From: Pseudalkalibacillus sp045920555
GTDB lineage: Bacteria > Bacillota > Bacilli > Bacillales > Fictibacillaceae
Length of the DNA: 64,000 bases
Assembly (NCBI RefSeq): GCF_045920555.1
Contig: NZ_CP174509.1
Location: 1,612,001 to 1,676,000 of the forward strand
Reading direction: 5' to 3'
Shown here piece after piece: positions 9,038 through 16,285 of the stretch; positions within the stretch are counted from its first letter, which is position 1, and every line of letters starts with the position of its first letter. Made by a program: the position numbers and the translations under genes. Under the pieces are notes generated by a model, which was not told the origin of the DNA, made no database searches, and saw nothing but the letters and a program-made list of their open reading frames with translations.

Positions 9038-9213
9038 GAAGGAAAGAAGGTGACTTTAATTAAAGGAACCCTTGTAAACATTCGGTTGAAACAACTTACT
9101 CAGCATATTTAATGAAAAGAAGTTTAAATTCATTCTGGAAAAACGCATTTACAATTAAGGTGAAACGATTCGGAGGGTGTATTATTTTGCTTGATTTAAA
9201 AGGTGAATCAAAC

Positions 9214-9702
9214 ATGGATCCAATTGTGGGAATGTTCTACTCTACTGTAAAAGAAAACTTTCAAAGATTGAACGCTATCACTTCGGGAATGGTACAAGAA
9301 GAAGTAGATTATCATGGACCAGATGGAAAGTTCAATAGCATCGGCCAATTAATAAGACATTTAAATTATGTGGATCTCCTTTGGGTCTTTCGGATAAAAG
9401 GTGAACCTTTACGGGATGCTTTGGAGGAAAAATACGGACCTATGTTAGATAGGGACGATCGGCTTCCACAAATAAAAGACGTCCCACTGGAAGAGCTTTT
9501 GCATGATTATAAGAAAGTCTTTGATATGTTCAAGTCGGAATGTATTTATTTAACAGACCAGGATTTAGATAGAATTGTAGTATATGAGGATGGAAAGAAA
9601 GCTACCATTCGTTGGGGAATATGGCATATGGCTGACCATAGCCGTTATCATCAAGCCCATATCAATCAATTGCGAAAATGGTTTAAGGAATGCGTTGAGT
9701 AA
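9214..9702 (+). CDS. DinB superfamily putative metal-dependent protein
   Basis: 162 residues from ATG 9214 (AAAGGTGA upstream). TTG 9187 behind GGAGGG is a possible longer start. The DinB/YfiT four-helix pattern is clear: LIRHLNYVDLLW in helix 2 and WHMADHSRYHQAHINQLR near the C-terminus give the three metal-ligand histidines. Members include bacillithiol transferases and damage-induced proteins of unknown function; the substrate here cannot be told. It is followed 52 bp later by the broken hydrolase. Confidence 0.85.
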   Translation: MDPIVGMFYSTVKENFQRLNAITSGMVQEEVDYHGPDGKFNSIGQLIRHLNYVDLLWVFRIKGEPLRDALEEKYGPMLDRDDRLPQIKDVPLEELLHDYKKVFDMFKSECIYLTDQDLDRIVVYEDGKKATIRWGIWHMADHSRYHQAHINQLRKWFKECVE

Positions 9703-9754
9703 GCAGCAATTGGTATAAAAACAAAAAGAAGGCTACCAGAAGGGAGTATACAAT

Positions 9755-10306
9755 ATGAAGAAGTATGTGTTATTCATACATAGTGCAGGAGCTCAAGTTC
9801 TTCACCAAGGAAGCAGCGAGCTGGCTGCCTATCTTAAAGACGCTTTGGGTTATGAATACGACGTGTTAAACCCCAAGATGCCTGAGCCAGAAAATCCTGA
9901 GTATACACTTTGGAAAGTTCAGATTGAAAAAGAACTTTCTGCATTGGACGGTGAGGTTATGTTAATCGGTCATTCTTTGGGCGGTTCCGTTCTGTTGAAA
10001 TATCTTTAAGAAGGAAATTTCCAACTACCCATCTCTGGATTATTTCTGATTTCAGCTCCATTCTGGGGCAAAGACGAAGATTGGCAAGTTAAAGAATACA
10101 CACTGCAAGATGGTTTCGTATCAAAGCTCCCTCAAATATCTCGGATTTTCCTTTATCAAAGCCGGGACGATGAAGTCGTACCTATTTCCCACCTTGGTCA
10201 TTACGCAGAAAATCTTCCACATGCAAATACCCGGGAACTCGACGGCTATAGGCATTATTTCAATAATGGGTTACCTGAACTTATTGCCGACATCAAGGGC
10301 TTGTAA
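9755..10306 (+). pseudogene. RBBP9/YdeN-type alpha/beta hydrolase with an in-frame stop
   Basis: ATG 9755 opens a frame that stops at TAA 10007-10009 and then continues in the same frame without further damage to 10306. The joined 183-codon product is the normal length for RBBP9/YdeN hydrolases. Visible parts: HSAGAQVLHQGS, nucleophile elbow GHSLGGS, then SAPFWGKDEDW, SRDDEVVP (acid) and GYRHYF (His). A single substitution in the codon at 10007 (between KYL and EGNF) would restore it. This lesion is a nonsense change, unlike the other breaks in this window, which are one-base losses. Confidence 0.8.
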
Positions 10307-10343
10307 ATCAAGTTTTATATAGACTCTAATAGGAGGAAGGGAA

Positions 10344-10738
10344 TTGAATGATGTATTGATGCACATAAGTCGGTTATTTTTAGGTGTAATTTTTCTTGTC
10401 GCAGGTATCAACGGATATTTTGTCATTTTTGGATTAGAGCCACATTTATTGCAACTAGTCCAGAAGCAATGGCGATGTTCCAATACAAGTATCTATTTGT
10501 GATCGAGAAATCTTTGGAAGTCATATGTGGAATTTTACTGTTATTAAATCAATTTATCCCCTTTGTGATTATGATCTTATCACCAATTGTAGCCAATATT
10601 TTCTTACTCCATTTATCTTTAGATCATTCCTTGCTCCTTCTTGCCACAATACTTGTCTTCACTCTGGGTTACTTGATATTTTGTTACAGGGACAACTTTC
10701 AATCTATCTTTGAGAGAAGAGCAAACCCATCTTGTTAA
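10344..10738 (+). pseudogene. DoxX-like membrane protein, frameshifted
   Basis: TTG 10344 lies just after AGGAGGAAGG. The first frame encodes ISRLFLGVIFLVAGINGYF and the end of the family continues from about 10442 in another frame (ATSPEAMAMFQYKYLFVIEK, then three hydrophobic helices) to 10738. Adding one C to the CC at 10440-10441 joins them as GLEPTFIATSPEAM, the expected DoxX-family text. The joined protein would be about 131 residues with four helices. Role in the family is not settled (quinone-linked or redox membrane proteins). Confidence 0.75.
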
Positions 10739-10802
10739 TGCTTCACCTTTTTCCTGAATGATTCTTTATGAACTTAAAGAAATAAAATAGGAGGATGAAA
10801 TG

Positions 10803-11273
10803 ATGGATAATTACGGGACACTACATGAAACAGATGGCCGTTATACTTTGAGGTTTGAGCGTTTTTTTCCTTTTAATTTAGAATATGTTTTTGGTGTGAT
10901 TATAAACCCTGGTGATTTCTCTCAGTGGTACCCATTCGCTACTGGCGAGATGGATCTTAGACCTGGTGGTAAGATCGCTTTCAATGACGGTGAAGGGACG
11001 ACATATGAAGGGATCATCACAGAATTGAAAAAGCCTCATACATTCTGTTTCCAAGAGGTTGACGACTTGATCCAGATCTCGTTATTAGAAGAGGAAGAGG
11101 GAGCACGAATGATCTTCACTCATACTTTTGACGATAAAACAATGGCGGTTAATACTGCTGCAGGATGGCATAGATGTTTATCTGTCCTAACCCAGATAAT
11201 AAAAGGTGATCCAATTGAGTGGCAAGACAATTCGGCTGAATTACGGAAGGTTTATAGCGAGAATTTCGTATAA
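10803..11273 (+). CDS. SRPBCC / AHSA1-type ligand-binding domain protein
   Basis: 156 residues; AGGAGG is 8 bases before ATG 10803 and 5 before an alternative ATG at 10800. The fold signature is clear: RFERFFPFNLEYVFGVIINP (strand 1 and helix), DFSQWYPFATGEMDLRPGGK, a central hairpin, and a C-terminal helix with WHRCLSVLTQII. Small START-like proteins of this type bind hydrophobic ligands or act in stress responses in the cytoplasm; no catalytic role can be assigned. Confidence 0.8.
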   Translation: MDNYGTLHETDGRYTLRFERFFPFNLEYVFGVIINPGDFSQWYPFATGEMDLRPGGKIAFNDGEGTTYEGIITELKKPHTFCFQEVDDLIQISLLEEEEGARMIFTHTFDDKTMAVNTAAGWHRCLSVLTQIIKGDPIEWQDNSAELRKVYSENFV

Positions 11274-11352
11274 ATGAAACGAGTATCATGAGTCTTATAA
11301 ACGACCAGCATCCCCTTTTCAAAAGATTTTTTTTACCCTAGGGAGGGTTTAT

Positions 11353-11757
11353 ATGTCTTACAAAAACACATTCATCACCATTTCTGAGGATTCAGGTGTC
11401 AGTGCAGGTACCGTGCCTGCATCAAGAAGTGGAAAACCGACGATCGCATCTATTGAATATGACTTGATCAAAAATAATCCCTATAGATATACCCAGGAAG
11501 ATGTACAGTTTAAAACTTATCTGATCAAGAACCAGATTGAATCAGGTAAAAATCTAGATGAACTCCGCGAACAATTCTTTTCAAAACCCAAAGCTTGCCT
11601 CAGGGCTTCTCCTTTAGTTAAGAAATATGGATGGGGGATCCATTATGATGAGGAAGGGAAAGTAGCATTAGTAGATGTAACCAGTAATGAATATGCTCAA
11701 TTTCTCAACGTGGGTAACCTGAAAATAGTGAAAGGTATGCGCTCGAAAAGAACTTAA
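11353..11757 (+). CDS. DUF6157 family protein
   Basis: 134 residues from ATG 11353 (GGGAGGG upstream). The start MSYKNTFITISEDSGVSAGT, then PYRYTQEDVQFKTYLIK and KACLRASPLVKKYGWGIHYD, matches the widespread small DUF6157 family. No catalytic residues are evident and no function is known. It ends just before a terminator shared with the convergent secreted nuclease. Confidence 0.75.
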   Translation: MSYKNTFITISEDSGVSAGTVPASRSGKPTIASIEYDLIKNNPYRYTQEDVQFKTYLIKNQIESGKNLDELREQFFSKPKACLRASPLVKKYGWGIHYDEEGKVALVDVTSNEYAQFLNVGNLKIVKGMRSKRT

Positions 11758-11765
11758 TAGAAGAG

Positions 11766-11803
11766 AAGGGGCTGTCCTATATTTGTTTTGGACAGCCTCT
11801 AAA
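11766..11803. terminator. Bidirectional terminator between convergent genes
   Basis: GAGGCTGTCC and its complement (11769-11799, GGGGCTGTCC ... GGACAGCCTC) form a strong stem. The same GGGGCTG(T/A)CC core recurs in terminators at 35.5, 48.6 and 52.9 kb. Confidence 0.75.
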
Positions 11804-11806
11804 CTA

Positions 11807-13504
11807 TTATGGGATTGCATAGACTTCGACAGTGAAGCTTTCTCCATCGGTGTTTTCCGGTCTAGCGATGTAGAAATCTTCGCTCGTTTCGATTTCTGTC
11901 TCGGATCCGTCTGTTAGGTCATAGAAGATCGTTTCATCGACGCCGAAGCTGATGTCTTTCATGACATCGAATTTTGCATCTTTCGGACCGTCGACGATTT
12001 TCCATTGCAACTTGGTCGCGTAAGGAGGGATGTTCCCGATTGTGAAGTTGTCACTTGACCGGTTATCTTGGCCGTCCTGAGGCTGGCCTTCCGATTGGAT
12101 CGTCGCGATTTTCTCAGGAGCTTCGACCTCCACATCAAAAGCATCTCCATCCAGGATCCGGTCATAGGCGTACCAGGCACCGAGCCATGCACCACCTGCT
12201 TGGTTGGAATCCTTATCGATGTAACGAACGGAAACACTATATTCGCTTCCAGTATATGAACCTTGATTCGTAGAGGCAAAGGGAAACTCGTCACACTCAC
12301 TGTTGGCCGGTTTTGGTATCGTCCCTGCTTCAGCCAACCTCTTACACCATCTTTGTGATTTTTTCCGGTTTTTACGAATTAATTCTTTATCCTTTAGTCT
12401 GGTTAGAGTGCTTGGGATAGTCTTTCCCATTCCTGGATATGGATAAGTTTTCTCTGGCTGTTCCAGGGCATCTTTGATGTGTTGTGCTTGTTCTTTCATA
12501 ACGCTTGGATTGTTGTAAGAGAAATGAATGACTGGTTTGACATTGCTAAAGATACCGGCATTGTAGAATGTTTGATTGGGATTAATAACAATCATGTAGT
12601 CTGCAGAATCCCAACGAACCTTCTGTTTCGGAGAATCCACTGTTCGTGTGGGAAATCTAGGTGGGTCCATAACTTGGTGGGTGAAAAACTCCATGTAGCC
12701 AGTCTGTTCAGGATTACTATCTGTTTTGGGCGGCGGGGTGGAATACAGTTTTTTGGTTCCAAAATTGTTGTTTTTCCACTGAGCGATCGTTCTTTCGATG
12801 GCTGGAGTTGATCTCGACTCTTTACAGTCCTCCACATGAACCAAAGCATTGCAGTTGATATCCACCTTCAATTTGGCTCCGTTCATCATCGAGTGCGTGG
12901 TATAGATATCGTCGATGTAATAGTCGAAATTCACTTCCCGTTCCTTCTTGTTCTTATCTTCAGAGTTTGTGCCATATCCGATTTCGGTGATGCGATACTC
13001 GACCCCATAGACTGTGCGGAAAGGCCATTTACCTTTTACCCATCCGTAGCTTACGATTTTACTTCGACACCAGGCATAAGGGTTCTTAATCCACCCTTCA
13101 TCTCTTTCGCTTTTTTCAATGTTATCTAAACATTCTTGCTTGCTGATGTAGTCATATTGAAATCTTGGTGGTGCCCATTTTTTATTAATTTGTACAGGTG
13201 GATCTACCTTTACATCATAGGTCTGCTGAGCTTTGGCATCTTCTTTTTGAATATCGCTGAGGGATCGTAACGGCTGCTTCTCTGTTTTTACTGAGGTTAA
13301 CCCCAGTTCAACAGGAGTTTTCCCTTTCTCTAACTGTTTTTGCATTGAAGCTGCTTTTTTCGCATCTCCAGGAAGTATAACAAACCAACTGTACCCCTCT
13401 TCTGTTGATCCACTACTTGCTTGGATCGTGTCTGAAGACGCTATCACGCTGATTAACAACGCTAGACACATAACTATGGCCAATCCTCGCCACTGCTTTT
13501 TCAC
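11807..13504 (-). CDS. Large secreted protein with a NucA/NucB-type deoxyribonuclease domain
   Basis: 565 residues from GTG 13504 (GGAGG upstream). A Sec signal peptide (basic start, hydrophobic 8-20, cut near 29) is followed by a long unrecognised region with six or more Cys (about 125-228). The domain at about 385-460 holds the NucA/NucB core CDEFPFAST (404-412), then QAGGAWLGAWYAYDRILDGD, as in B. subtilis sporulation nuclease NucB, which degrades extracellular DNA. The C-terminal 100 residues look like an added beta-domain. NucB itself is about 140 residues, so this is a much enlarged version. A damaged small secreted gene lies directly upstream on the same strand. Confidence 0.8.
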   Translation of the reverse strand: MKKQWRGLAIVMCLALLISVIASSDTIQASSGSTEEGYSWFVILPGDAKKAASMQKQLEKGKTPVELGLTSVKTEKQPLRSLSDIQKEDAKAQQTYDVKVDPPVQINKKWAPPRFQYDYISKQECLDNIEKSERDEGWIKNPYAWCRSKIVSYGWVKGKWPFRTVYGVEYRITEIGYGTNSEDKNKKEREVNFDYYIDDIYTTHSMMNGAKLKVDINCNALVHVEDCKESRSTPAIERTIAQWKNNNFGTKKLYSTPPPKTDSNPEQTGYMEFFTHQVMDPPRFPTRTVDSPKQKVRWDSADYMIVINPNQTFYNAGIFSNVKPVIHFSYNNPSVMKEQAQHIKDALEQPEKTYPYPGMGKTIPSTLTRLKDKELIRKNRKKSQRWCKRLAEAGTIPKPANSECDEFPFASTNQGSYTGSEYSVSVRYIDKDSNQAGGAWLGAWYAYDRILDGDAFDVEVEAPEKIATIQSEGQPQDGQDNRSSDNFTIGNIPPYATKLQWKIVDGPKDAKFDVMKDISFGVDETIFYDLTDGSETEIETSEDFYIARPENTDGESFTVEVYAIP

Positions 13505-13519
13505 ATAAACTACCTCCTT

Positions 13520-13807
13520 TTGGGGCCAAGTTCGCTCTGTAGGTCGCTTCGCTTTGCTGTTCTTTTTTTATTAACTCATCTAATGTCTGGATGCCTTCTT
13601 TTTTGTGAAGCTGATCTTGCTTGATCCCAAGCTCTTCGATGGACTTTCCTTACTGTATCAGCTCGGTTGCTTTTCGACTTTATCGTTTGGAAGCCATTAC
13701 CCTCCGCCATCGTCCGTACTTGCTTGTGTCTGTGCAGGTGCAAGAACGCCGATGGCCATAAGCATTACAAGGGCGGTTATAAAGAAATGCTTGTGTGACC
13801 TGGACAT
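13520..13807 (-). pseudogene. Broken small secreted protein upstream of the nuclease
   Basis: AAGGAGGAAAATTGG precedes ATG 13807, which encodes a signal peptide (MSRSHKHFFITALVMLMAIG, then VLAPAQTQA) and stops after 36 codons. In-frame residues continue (WLPNDKVEKQPS) and then a shifted frame gives GKSIEELGIKQDQLHKKEG and a charged helix up to the nuclease start. GKSIEELGI resembles GKTPVELGL at residues 61-69 of the nuclease precursor. The two may have been a co-expressed pair, or this may be a decayed paralogous N-terminus. At least two lesions are needed. Confidence 0.5.
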
Positions 13808-14066
13808 CCAATTTTCCTCCTTGATTGAATGATGACAGCTGTTTACCACCAATGAACTAGTCCATATTTTGATCGGTGTGATTTAAATCGAGGACAGATT
13901 ACTACAAGGAATAAATTTTGACAATACATTCCAACTTAATTCATTCTATAAACCTACATTTTTTTACAATAGACTGTTTAAATAGGAAGAAGGGATACGT
14001 GGCAATGGACCTGAGACTTTGGGAACGTTCAAGGGAAAATAGTCCTGAATCACCTGTCCTCCCGCA

Positions 14067-14118
14067 AAACACGAACATTAATCGTGTTCCAACCGGAAAA
14101 AGTTCAGGTTTTCCGGTT
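14067..14118 (+). promoter_or_regulatory. PurBox-like inverted elements and hairpins upstream of a guanine riboswitch
   Basis: 14067-14079 (AAACACGAACATT) matches 11 of 13 positions of the Bacillus PurR box and keeps its CGAAC core; 14099-14111 (AAAGTTCAGGTTT) is a poorer inverted copy. Their spacing (19) is a little longer than usual. The region also forms two perfect hairpins (AACACGA/TCGTGTT and AACCGGAAAA/TTTTCCGGTT). A PurR operator is only suggested; the riboswitch just downstream makes it worth noting. Confidence 0.3.
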
Positions 14119-14175
14119 GATTATCGTATGGTATGTGAGTTTGCTATATTGGTATGAAGTCTCATATCCCAAATC

Positions 14176-14244
14176 CTCGTATATGCCCGGTAATAGGGTC
14201 CGAGTGTTTCTGCCAGGTTCCCATTGCAAGAACCGGACTACGGG
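14176..14244 (+). ncRNA. Guanine-type purine riboswitch aptamer, apparently orphan
   Basis: P1 pairs CUCGUA (14176-14181) with UACGGG (14239-14244), covarying with CUCAUA/UAUGGG of the xpt aptamer. Inside are the UAAUAGG loop 2, the junction GUUUCUGCC (usual GUUUCUACC), P3 AGGUUC/GAACC and the GGACUACG element, whose C predicts guanine rather than adenine. P2 has a C-A mismatch and loop 3 is slightly enlarged, so the aptamer may be decaying. No purine gene follows: 14245-14470 contains no ORF, only a weak CGGC/GCCG hairpin, and the next signal is a cobalamin riboswitch. Confidence 0.7.
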
Positions 14245-14483
14245 TTGAAGTAGATGGGTTGATCGGCGTATTTGCCGTTCTGACTTTCATATTCTCATGT
14301 ATACTTTGACTTCGTAGGTTAGAAGGTAGAATTCTCTAAAATCTAGACCTTTTCTATTGACCATAGCTGTCCAACGAAAGTCAATTCATAACATACTGGA
14401 TTATAAAAAACAACACTTGAAAAGCAGAATTTTATTACGTTAAATAAGGATAAAGATAGTTACAAACTTAATATAATTTAAAA

Positions 14484-14638
14484 GTGCTCAAGGTAATCCT
14501 TGAGATAATAGGGAAATCGGTTTGAATCCGATGCAGCCCCCGCTACTGTATGTGCTGATGAAATTGTCAAATAATATCCCACTGGGTCAACCGGGAAGGG
14601 GACAAGAGTAAGCTTGAGGCACGAGCCAGAAGACCTGC
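14484..14638 (+). ncRNA. Cobalamin riboswitch 1
   Basis: All conserved blocks are present: a P2-like hairpin (CTCAAGG/CCTTGAG), AATAGGGAA, CGGTTTGAATCCGATGCAGC, the B12-box core CCCCCGCTACTGT, CCACTGGG, GGGAAGG and AGCCAGAAGACCTGC. A -10 like TATAAT lies at 14472-14477. GCTTGAG (14612-14618) inside the aptamer can pair with CTCAAGC (14728-14734), which overlaps the 5-prime arm of the following terminator, a plausible antiterminator switch. The only frame between aptamer and terminator is a 15-residue mini-ORF. Confidence 0.93.
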
Positions 14639-14674
14639 TTTTAAATTTGTTTTATTTATTCTCCGGAGGGAAGG

Positions 14675-14722
14675 ATGAGTATGGTTAATTTGTGTTGTTT
14701 GCTTTTGTTGCAACATCGATAG
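14675..14722 (+). CDS. Mini-ORF between cobalamin riboswitch 1 and its terminator
   Basis: CCGGAGGGAAGG is an excellent ribosome site in front of ATG 14675. It encodes MSMVNLCCLLLLQHR and stops, 8 bp before the terminator stem. It could be a leader peptide, the signal-like stub of a deleted cobalt or B12 transport gene, or chance. Nothing in the sequence decides. Confidence 0.3.
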   Translation: MSMVNLCCLLLLQHR

Positions 14723-14730
14723 ACTAGCTC

Positions 14731-14766
14731 AAGCCTTAACTTGGAGATCAAGTTAAGGCTTTTATC
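14731..14766 (+). terminator. Terminator of cobalamin riboswitch 1
   Basis: AAGCCTTAACTTG, loop GAGAT, CAAGTTAAGGCTT is a perfect 13-bp stem ending in TTTAT. It would end the riboswitch 1 transcript before riboswitch 2. Confidence 0.9.
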
Positions 14767-14850
14767 ATGTCAAAGCTACTTATTCAAAGCAATTGGTTAT
14801 AAAGAAGTTTTTTGAAATGCCTCTATTCAGACAATTGAATAATATAGCAT

Positions 14851-15003
14851 GGGTGTATAGATATTTCACTATACTTAAAAGGGAAGTCGGTGCAAGTCCG
14901 ACGCGGTCCCGCCACTGTAAGGGGGAATTTCATTGTTACATTGTCACTGATTAACATCGGGAAGACGCAATGAAATGATGAACCTAAGTCAGGAGACCTG
15001 CCT
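14851..15003 (+). ncRNA. Cobalamin riboswitch 2, leader of the cbi operon
   Basis: Near-consensus AdoCbl-type aptamer: GGGTG, P2 GTATAG/CTATAC, TTAAAAGGGAAGTCGGTGC, GTCCGACGCGGTCCCGCCACTGT (written in the two halves AGTCCGACGCGG and TCCCGCCACTGT), CACTGATT, CGGGAAGACG and AGTCAGGAGACCTGCC. A terminator follows at 15125, just before the first operon gene, so high B12 should stop transcription of the operon. The 15004-15124 segment has several small inverted repeats that may form the antiterminator. Confidence 0.95.
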
Positions 15004-15124
15004 ATGCTATCTTCTAGGAATACCTACGGGTCATAGGTGAAAGAAGTGATACGGATTTATCTTCCGTGTAAATACATATGTCTTCGGTAAAAGTGCATAT
15101 GTAAGTGCATATGAAAATAAACTG

Positions 15125-15156
15125 GGCACCTCTATACGTATGGAGGTGTCTTTTTA
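15125..15156 (+). terminator. Terminator of cobalamin riboswitch 2
   Basis: GGCACCTC and GAGGTGTC pair around TATACGTATG and are followed by TTTTT, 39 bp before the first cbi operon gene. This is the expected off-state of the riboswitch. Confidence 0.85.
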
Positions 15157-15194
15157 TTTGATCATAACAAAACAGAGAAAGTAGTGAACACGTA

Positions 15195-15578
15195 ATGACG
15201 ACATGGAATTTAAGTGGTTTGAAGAGTCATGTTTTGATTTGCAACGGGTCCAGCTGTATGAGAAGAGGTGGAGAGGAAGTCACTCAAGCAATTCGAGATG
15301 AGATTGCACAATTAAATATTGATAATCAGATTCATACAACGAGAACTAGATGTAATGGGAGGTGTAAAGATGCATGCATTGTTATTGTGTACCCTGAAGG
15401 AAAATGGTTTAAAGAGGTAACACCGGAGCTTGGTCGTAAAATTATACAAAACCATTTACAGAAAGATGCTAATTTGAAGGATTCGGTACTTTATGAATAT
15501 GACGACGAAGGCTTGGTGAAGGTAAGTGATGCTTCGATTGAAGGTATCGAGAAGCCAGTTAAATTGGGGGTTAATTGA
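15195..15578 (+). CDS. Thioredoxin-like (2Fe-2S) ferredoxin heading the cbi operon
   Basis: 127 residues. HVLICNGSSCMRRGG and TRTRCNGRCKDACIVIVYPEG supply four cysteines in the spacing of thioredoxin-like [2Fe-2S] ferredoxins. It may give electrons to a redox step of the corrin pathway, such as CbiH60 or CbiJ (inference). It corresponds in position to the first gene of the B. megaterium cobI operon, which I recall as cbiW; identity with CbiW is not certain. The ribosome site (AGAGAAAG) is weak. The stop overlaps the next ATG (TGATG). Confidence 0.8.
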   Translation: MTTWNLSGLKSHVLICNGSSCMRRGGEEVTQAIRDEIAQLNIDNQIHTTRTRCNGRCKDACIVIVYPEGKWFKEVTPELGRKIIQNHLQKDANLKDSVLYEYDDEGLVKVSDASIEGIEKPVKLGVN

Positions 15579-16285
15579 TGGAGTTAATAACGTTTGCAGG
15601 TTTGGCGATACTTATCGGTATTCGACATGGATTAGATAGTGATCATGTAGCAGCAATTGCTGACATGGTAGGTAGTGAAGGAAAGCGAAACAAGCAGCTC
15701 TCATTGGGAATTATGTATGCGGTCGGCCATGGCGCCATTGTGCTCGTGATTGGCCTGCTCACATTATTCATGGGTACACGCCTTCCTGAAGGGGCTCAGT
15801 TTTCTCTTGAAGTTTTAGTAAGCATAACATTACTTGTTTTAGGTGGAGTTATCATAAACAGCCTGTTCAAAAATAGACACGACTATGAATTTAAAAGTCG
15901 GATCACGATCGTCTATGAATGGTTATCGAAGATCGGCAGTAAATTTGGCTTTACTGAGGCCAAAATATCACCAATAAGCATGGGTATTATCGGGGCATTC
16001 ATAATTGGAATTATCCATGGTATTGGTGTGGAAAGTCCGACTCAGGTTGCTGCCATTACGAGTGCTGTCGGCTTTAATGATCTTTCTGCTGCGACAACAC
16101 AGCTTATATTATTTGTTGTAGGTCTATTGCTATCCACAATTTGTATCACATTTGTTCTTTCATGGGGCTTTATGAAATCGAGGCTGCGTCAAAAGCTATT
16201 TCTCATTCTTGGTTCTATTACTGGTATTTATAGTATTGGTTTAGGAGTGTCTATGCTATTTGAACTATTGAGGGAGTTGGTTTAG
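15578..16285 (+). CDS. Nickel/cobalt transporter, NiCoT (HoxN/NixA) family, short form
   Basis: 235 residues, six hydrophobic segments. The NiCoT signature RHGLDSDHVAAI lies at 16-27 in the helix expected to hold the metal site, and IIHGIGVESPTQVAA gives the second conserved block. Typical NiCoT permeases have about 330 residues and eight helices, so this is a compact form. In a B12-riboswitch operon the substrate is almost certainly Co2+. ATG 15578 (GGGGG upstream) is chosen over TTG 15575 because it makes the usual one-base TGATG overlap. Confidence 0.85.
   Translation: MELITFAGLAILIGIRHGLDSDHVAAIADMVGSEGKRNKQLSLGIMYAVGHGAIVLVIGLLTLFMGTRLPEGAQFSLEVLVSITLLVLGGVIINSLFKNRHDYEFKSRITIVYEWLSKIGSKFGFTEAKISPISMGIIGAFIIGIIHGIGVESPTQVAAITSAVGFNDLSAATTQLILFVVGLLLSTICITFVLSWGFMKSRLRQKLFLILGSITGIYSIGLGVSMLFELLRELV

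Noticed and set aside
13981..14157. 50-residue frame starting near ATG 14005
   Set aside because: No recognisable family, and it runs through two perfect hairpins and PurBox-like elements, so the region reads better as regulatory DNA.
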